Assembly: GCA_040265175.1 (NCBI GenBank)
Contig: JBDQGY010000164.1
Location: forward strand, 1-9,837
Direction of reading: 5' to 3'
Source of the DNA: JAAZXR01 sp040265175
Lineage (GTDB): Bacteria > Myxococcota_A > Polyangia > Nannocystales > Nannocystaceae
Length of the DNA stretch: 9,837 bases
Within the stretch, counting starts at the first letter, position 1. Each line of letters begins with the position of its first letter. Of the stretch, positions 8,463 to 9,837 are shown piece by piece. The notes under the pieces were generated by a model that saw nothing but the letters and a program-made list of their open reading frames with translations, ran no database searches and had not been told where the DNA came from. The translations under genes and the position numbers were made by a program.

Positions 8463-8486
8463 TGTGCGCAGGTACCCAGTGCACCG

Positions 8487-9281
8487 TCACGCGAGCATCG
8501 AGAGCGCCACTGCAGCGGCTGCGCTGACGTTGAGCGACCCCACCTGCCCTCCCCCATCCATACGCGCGAGGTACTCACAACGCTCCCGCGTGAGGCGTCG
8601 AAGACCACGCCCCTCACTACCCATCACCAAAACGAGACGATCGGGAAGTTCCCCGCGGACCAGCGACCGGAGTGGAGTGCCGCCGTCGACCACTGTGCCG
8701 ACGGTCCAAACGTCGTGTTGAAGGCACAGGGAGAGAGCCCGTGAAAGATTTGTGACCTGCGCTACAGGCAACCGTTCGCTTGCTCCGGCGGAGGCGCGCA
8801 CGGCGACCGGGGACAAAGGAGCCGAACGGTCGCGCGCCCAAAACGCACCTGATGCGCCAAAAAACTCCGCGCTACGAAGCAGAGCTCCCAAGTTGTGCGG
8901 ATCCACGACACCGTCCAAGGCGAGGAGCACGCGCCTTCCTGAGGGGACCGTGGGCGGGGTGTCGTCCAAGAGCGCGAGCAGCGGCTCCACCCCCTCAAGC
9001 AGGGGACTCTCGGCCGCGGCCACCACACCGCGCGCCAAACCAGGTCCGACCAACCCCTCAAGCTCATCCCGCGGGCGCGGCGCACACGCTACCCCGCACG
9101 CTTCGGCGAGGGCCATCAGCTCCGAGAATTCACGGCCCTCCTCCGTCCACACCTGCAGCACGCGTTCCGGTGACGCGCGCAACAGCTCGGTCACGGCGCG
9201 ACCGCCGGGCACCAAGTGACGCCCGTCGTGAGGATGGCGGCGCCGGGCCTCTTTACGGGGCTTGCGTGGTGAGCGGGACAA
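8487..9281 (-). CDS. rlmB: SpoU/TrmH-family RNA 2'-O-ribose methyltransferase, RlmB type
   Basis: 264 residues, close to the usual ~245 of RlmB plus a basic N-terminal tail (MSRSPRKPRKEARRRHP). RlmB transfers a methyl group from S-adenosylmethionine to the ribose of a conserved guanosine (G2251 in E. coli) in the 23S rRNA peptidyl-transferase region. Residues ~20-95 look like the SpoU substrate-binding domain (GGRAVTELLRASPERVLQV; GLARGVVAAAESP). The knotted SPOUT catalytic domain follows. Motif 1 is DGVVDPHNLGALLRSAEF, with Asn130 and Arg136. An RlmB-like stretch SAPLSPVAVRASAGASERLP follows. Motif 2 is LVMGSEGRGL (218-227). Motif 3 is GSLNVSAAAAVALSML (248-263). TTG at 9281 is the only start compatible with the frame, because a stop occurs at 9296-9294; a strong Shine-Dalgarno precedes it. 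It overlaps the end of the upstream gene by 29 nt. Family call is very sure. The substrate could be another rRNA or tRNA site, since SpoU paralogues are hard to separate by eye. Confidence 0.93.
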   Translation of the reverse strand: MSRSPRKPRKEARRRHPHDGRHLVPGGRAVTELLRASPERVLQVWTEEGREFSELMALAEACGVACAPRPRDELEGLVGPGLARGVVAAAESPLLEGVEPLLALLDDTPPTVPSGRRVLLALDGVVDPHNLGALLRSAEFFGASGAFWARDRSAPLSPVAVRASAGASERLPVAQVTNLSRALSLCLQHDVWTVGTVVDGGTPLRSLVRGELPDRLVLVMGSEGRGLRRLTRERCEYLARMDGGGQVGSLNVSAAAAVALSMLA

Positions 9282-9837
9282 GTGCCCCTCCTTTCAAGAC
9301 GTACAAAGGAGCCCCCGAGGAGAGGTCGACCCCTCCAGTCGCACCGCGCTCCCCCCCGGCCCACGCCAGCGCCAACGCCCGGAATACGAGCCGGGCTTGA
9401 TCGGACGGCGCCCGCCCTTCTTGGCGTTCAAAGGCGGCGTCGAAGCGGGCGACATCGGGGGCCGGTCCGACCAGCGGTGCGAAAATATCCCCCTCCATGG
9501 CGGAGCCTGCACGCGCGAGCACAGCCGGGCCGAGTCCTTCGCTTGTCGTGTAGATGGGTACCCGGGCGCCGTCTCCCTCTCGTCGTCGAATCTGCCGCAC
9601 GACGAATGCTACACGAGCGAGCGCGTCCGCGACCAACACCGCAGAGGAGGGCCGAAGCCTGCGCATCACATCGTCGAGGGTCGAGGCGAGCTTCGCCGAG
9701 TCTTCTTCGCCATCCGCGAACGGGCAATGCTCGCTAACGTGGCCACGGCTATAACGGTAATACAGCCCACACGCATCGGCGAGGCCCACGTAAGCGTGTG
9801 CAAACTGCGGATCGAGTTCGATGGCGCGCGCAAACTG
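9253..9837 (-). CDS. C-terminal part of a TPR plus substrate-binding-domain protein, 5' end outside window
   Basis: 194 visible residues; the TAA stop is at 9255-9253. Visible residues 1-22 (QFARAIELDPQFAHAYVGLADA) are a textbook TPR helix pair. After a short linker (VSEHCPFADGEEDSAKL), residues ~47-165 match the second half of a Leu/Ile/Val-type substrate-binding fold: a helix then strand (RPSSAVLVADALARVAFVVRQI), a second strand (ARVPIYTTSEG), the segment AGSAMEGDIFAPL, and FDAAFERQEGRAPSDQARL followed by an alanine-rich helix (FRALALAWAGG). The last residues (APLYVLKGGALVPL) fit the closing strand. Bacterial proteins annotated as bifunctional Ser/Thr kinase/ABC substrate-binding protein exist and are one candidate for the whole gene, but no kinase part is visible. 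A stand-alone binding lipoprotein with a TPR is the alternative. The ligand is unknown. A GTG at 9789 is an internal Val codon here, because the same frame continues with TPR sequence upstream. Confidence 0.75.
   Translation of the reverse strand, partial: QFARAIELDPQFAHAYVGLADACGLYYRYSRGHVSEHCPFADGEEDSAKLASTLDDVMRRLRPSSAVLVADALARVAFVVRQIRRREGDGARVPIYTTSEGLGPAVLARAGSAMEGDIFAPLVGPAPDVARFDAAFERQEGRAPSDQARLVFRALALAWAGGERGATGGVDLSSGAPLYVLKGGALVPLTTQAP
9287..9294 (-). promoter_or_regulatory. Strong Shine-Dalgarno for the TTG-started methyltransferase
   Basis: Minus-strand AAAGGAGG lies 5 nt before TTG at 9281-9279. It sits within the last codons of the upstream gene, which decides the unusual start and points to translational coupling between the two genes. 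Confidence 0.8.

Larger units (their letters stand above)
8322..8486. other. 165-nt intergenic gap
   Basis: The only non-coding stretch in the window. It lies between the methyltransferase stop (TGA, 8489-8487) and the giant gene start. It contains the weak promoter candidate, the small inverted repeat and the ribosome binding site described separately. I see no riboswitch, tRNA or terminator hairpin with a T-run in it. Confidence 0.6.

Noticed and set aside
8457..8486. Terminator after the methyltransferase gene
   Set aside because: Only short complementary segments (GTGC/GCAC) are seen and no T-rich run follows, so an intrinsic terminator is not supported.
8752..9400. Plus-strand open frames opposite the methyltransferase and the upstream gene
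   Set aside because: Pro/Arg/Ala-rich low-information translations; the minus-strand frame has all three SpoU motifs.

Overview
The window is GC-rich bacterial DNA. Its three genes all lie on the minus strand, so they read from high to low coordinates. The mix of a very large tetratricopeptide (TPR) protein and a gene joining a TPR to a substrate-binding-protein domain, in high-GC DNA, suggests a Myxococcota-type (former Deltaproteobacteria) genome. This placement is an inference from gene style; no phylogenetic marker was tested.

Layout in transcription order. (1) 9837-9253: the 3' end of a larger gene. Its visible 194 residues begin inside a canonical TPR motif and continue into the second half of a Leu/Ile/Val-type periplasmic substrate-binding fold (Peripla_BP_6-like). 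(2) 9281-8487: a complete SpoU/TrmH-family RNA 2'-O-ribose methyltransferase of the RlmB type. It starts at TTG behind a strong Shine-Dalgarno sequence lying inside the end of gene 1, with a 29-nt overlap. (3) A 165-nt non-coding gap (8322-8486) with a weak promoter candidate. (4) 8321 to position 1 and beyond: one uninterrupted reading frame of at least 2773 codons encoding a giant, apparently cytoplasmic, all-helical TPR solenoid. Its C terminus lies outside the window.

The main structure is inside the giant gene. It is built from a double-TPR unit of 71-78 residues (about 216 nt). In each unit an aromatic or His residue, most often Trp, sits at the start of a helix followed by Leu three residues later. 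I placed 33 such anchors from residue 136 to residue 2605. Spacings fall into two classes, about 72-78 and about 85-92 residues. In six of the eight long units the extra ~17 residues form an added helix just before the next anchor, with a recurring 'hydrophobic-Leu-x-Pro-x-Tyr/Phe-Glu'-like signature. Five of the six units that follow carry Ala-Phe or Ala-Tyr where other units have Ala-Ile or another pair. The solenoid therefore has a higher-order period of about 307-389 residues.

Genes 1 and 2 are probably co-transcribed and translationally coupled. The giant gene may share that transcript or use its own promoter in the gap. Nothing ties the three products to one biochemical pathway. I see no tRNA, rRNA, CRISPR array, insertion sequence or integration site. 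Long plus-strand frames opposite the giant gene are antisense shadows.
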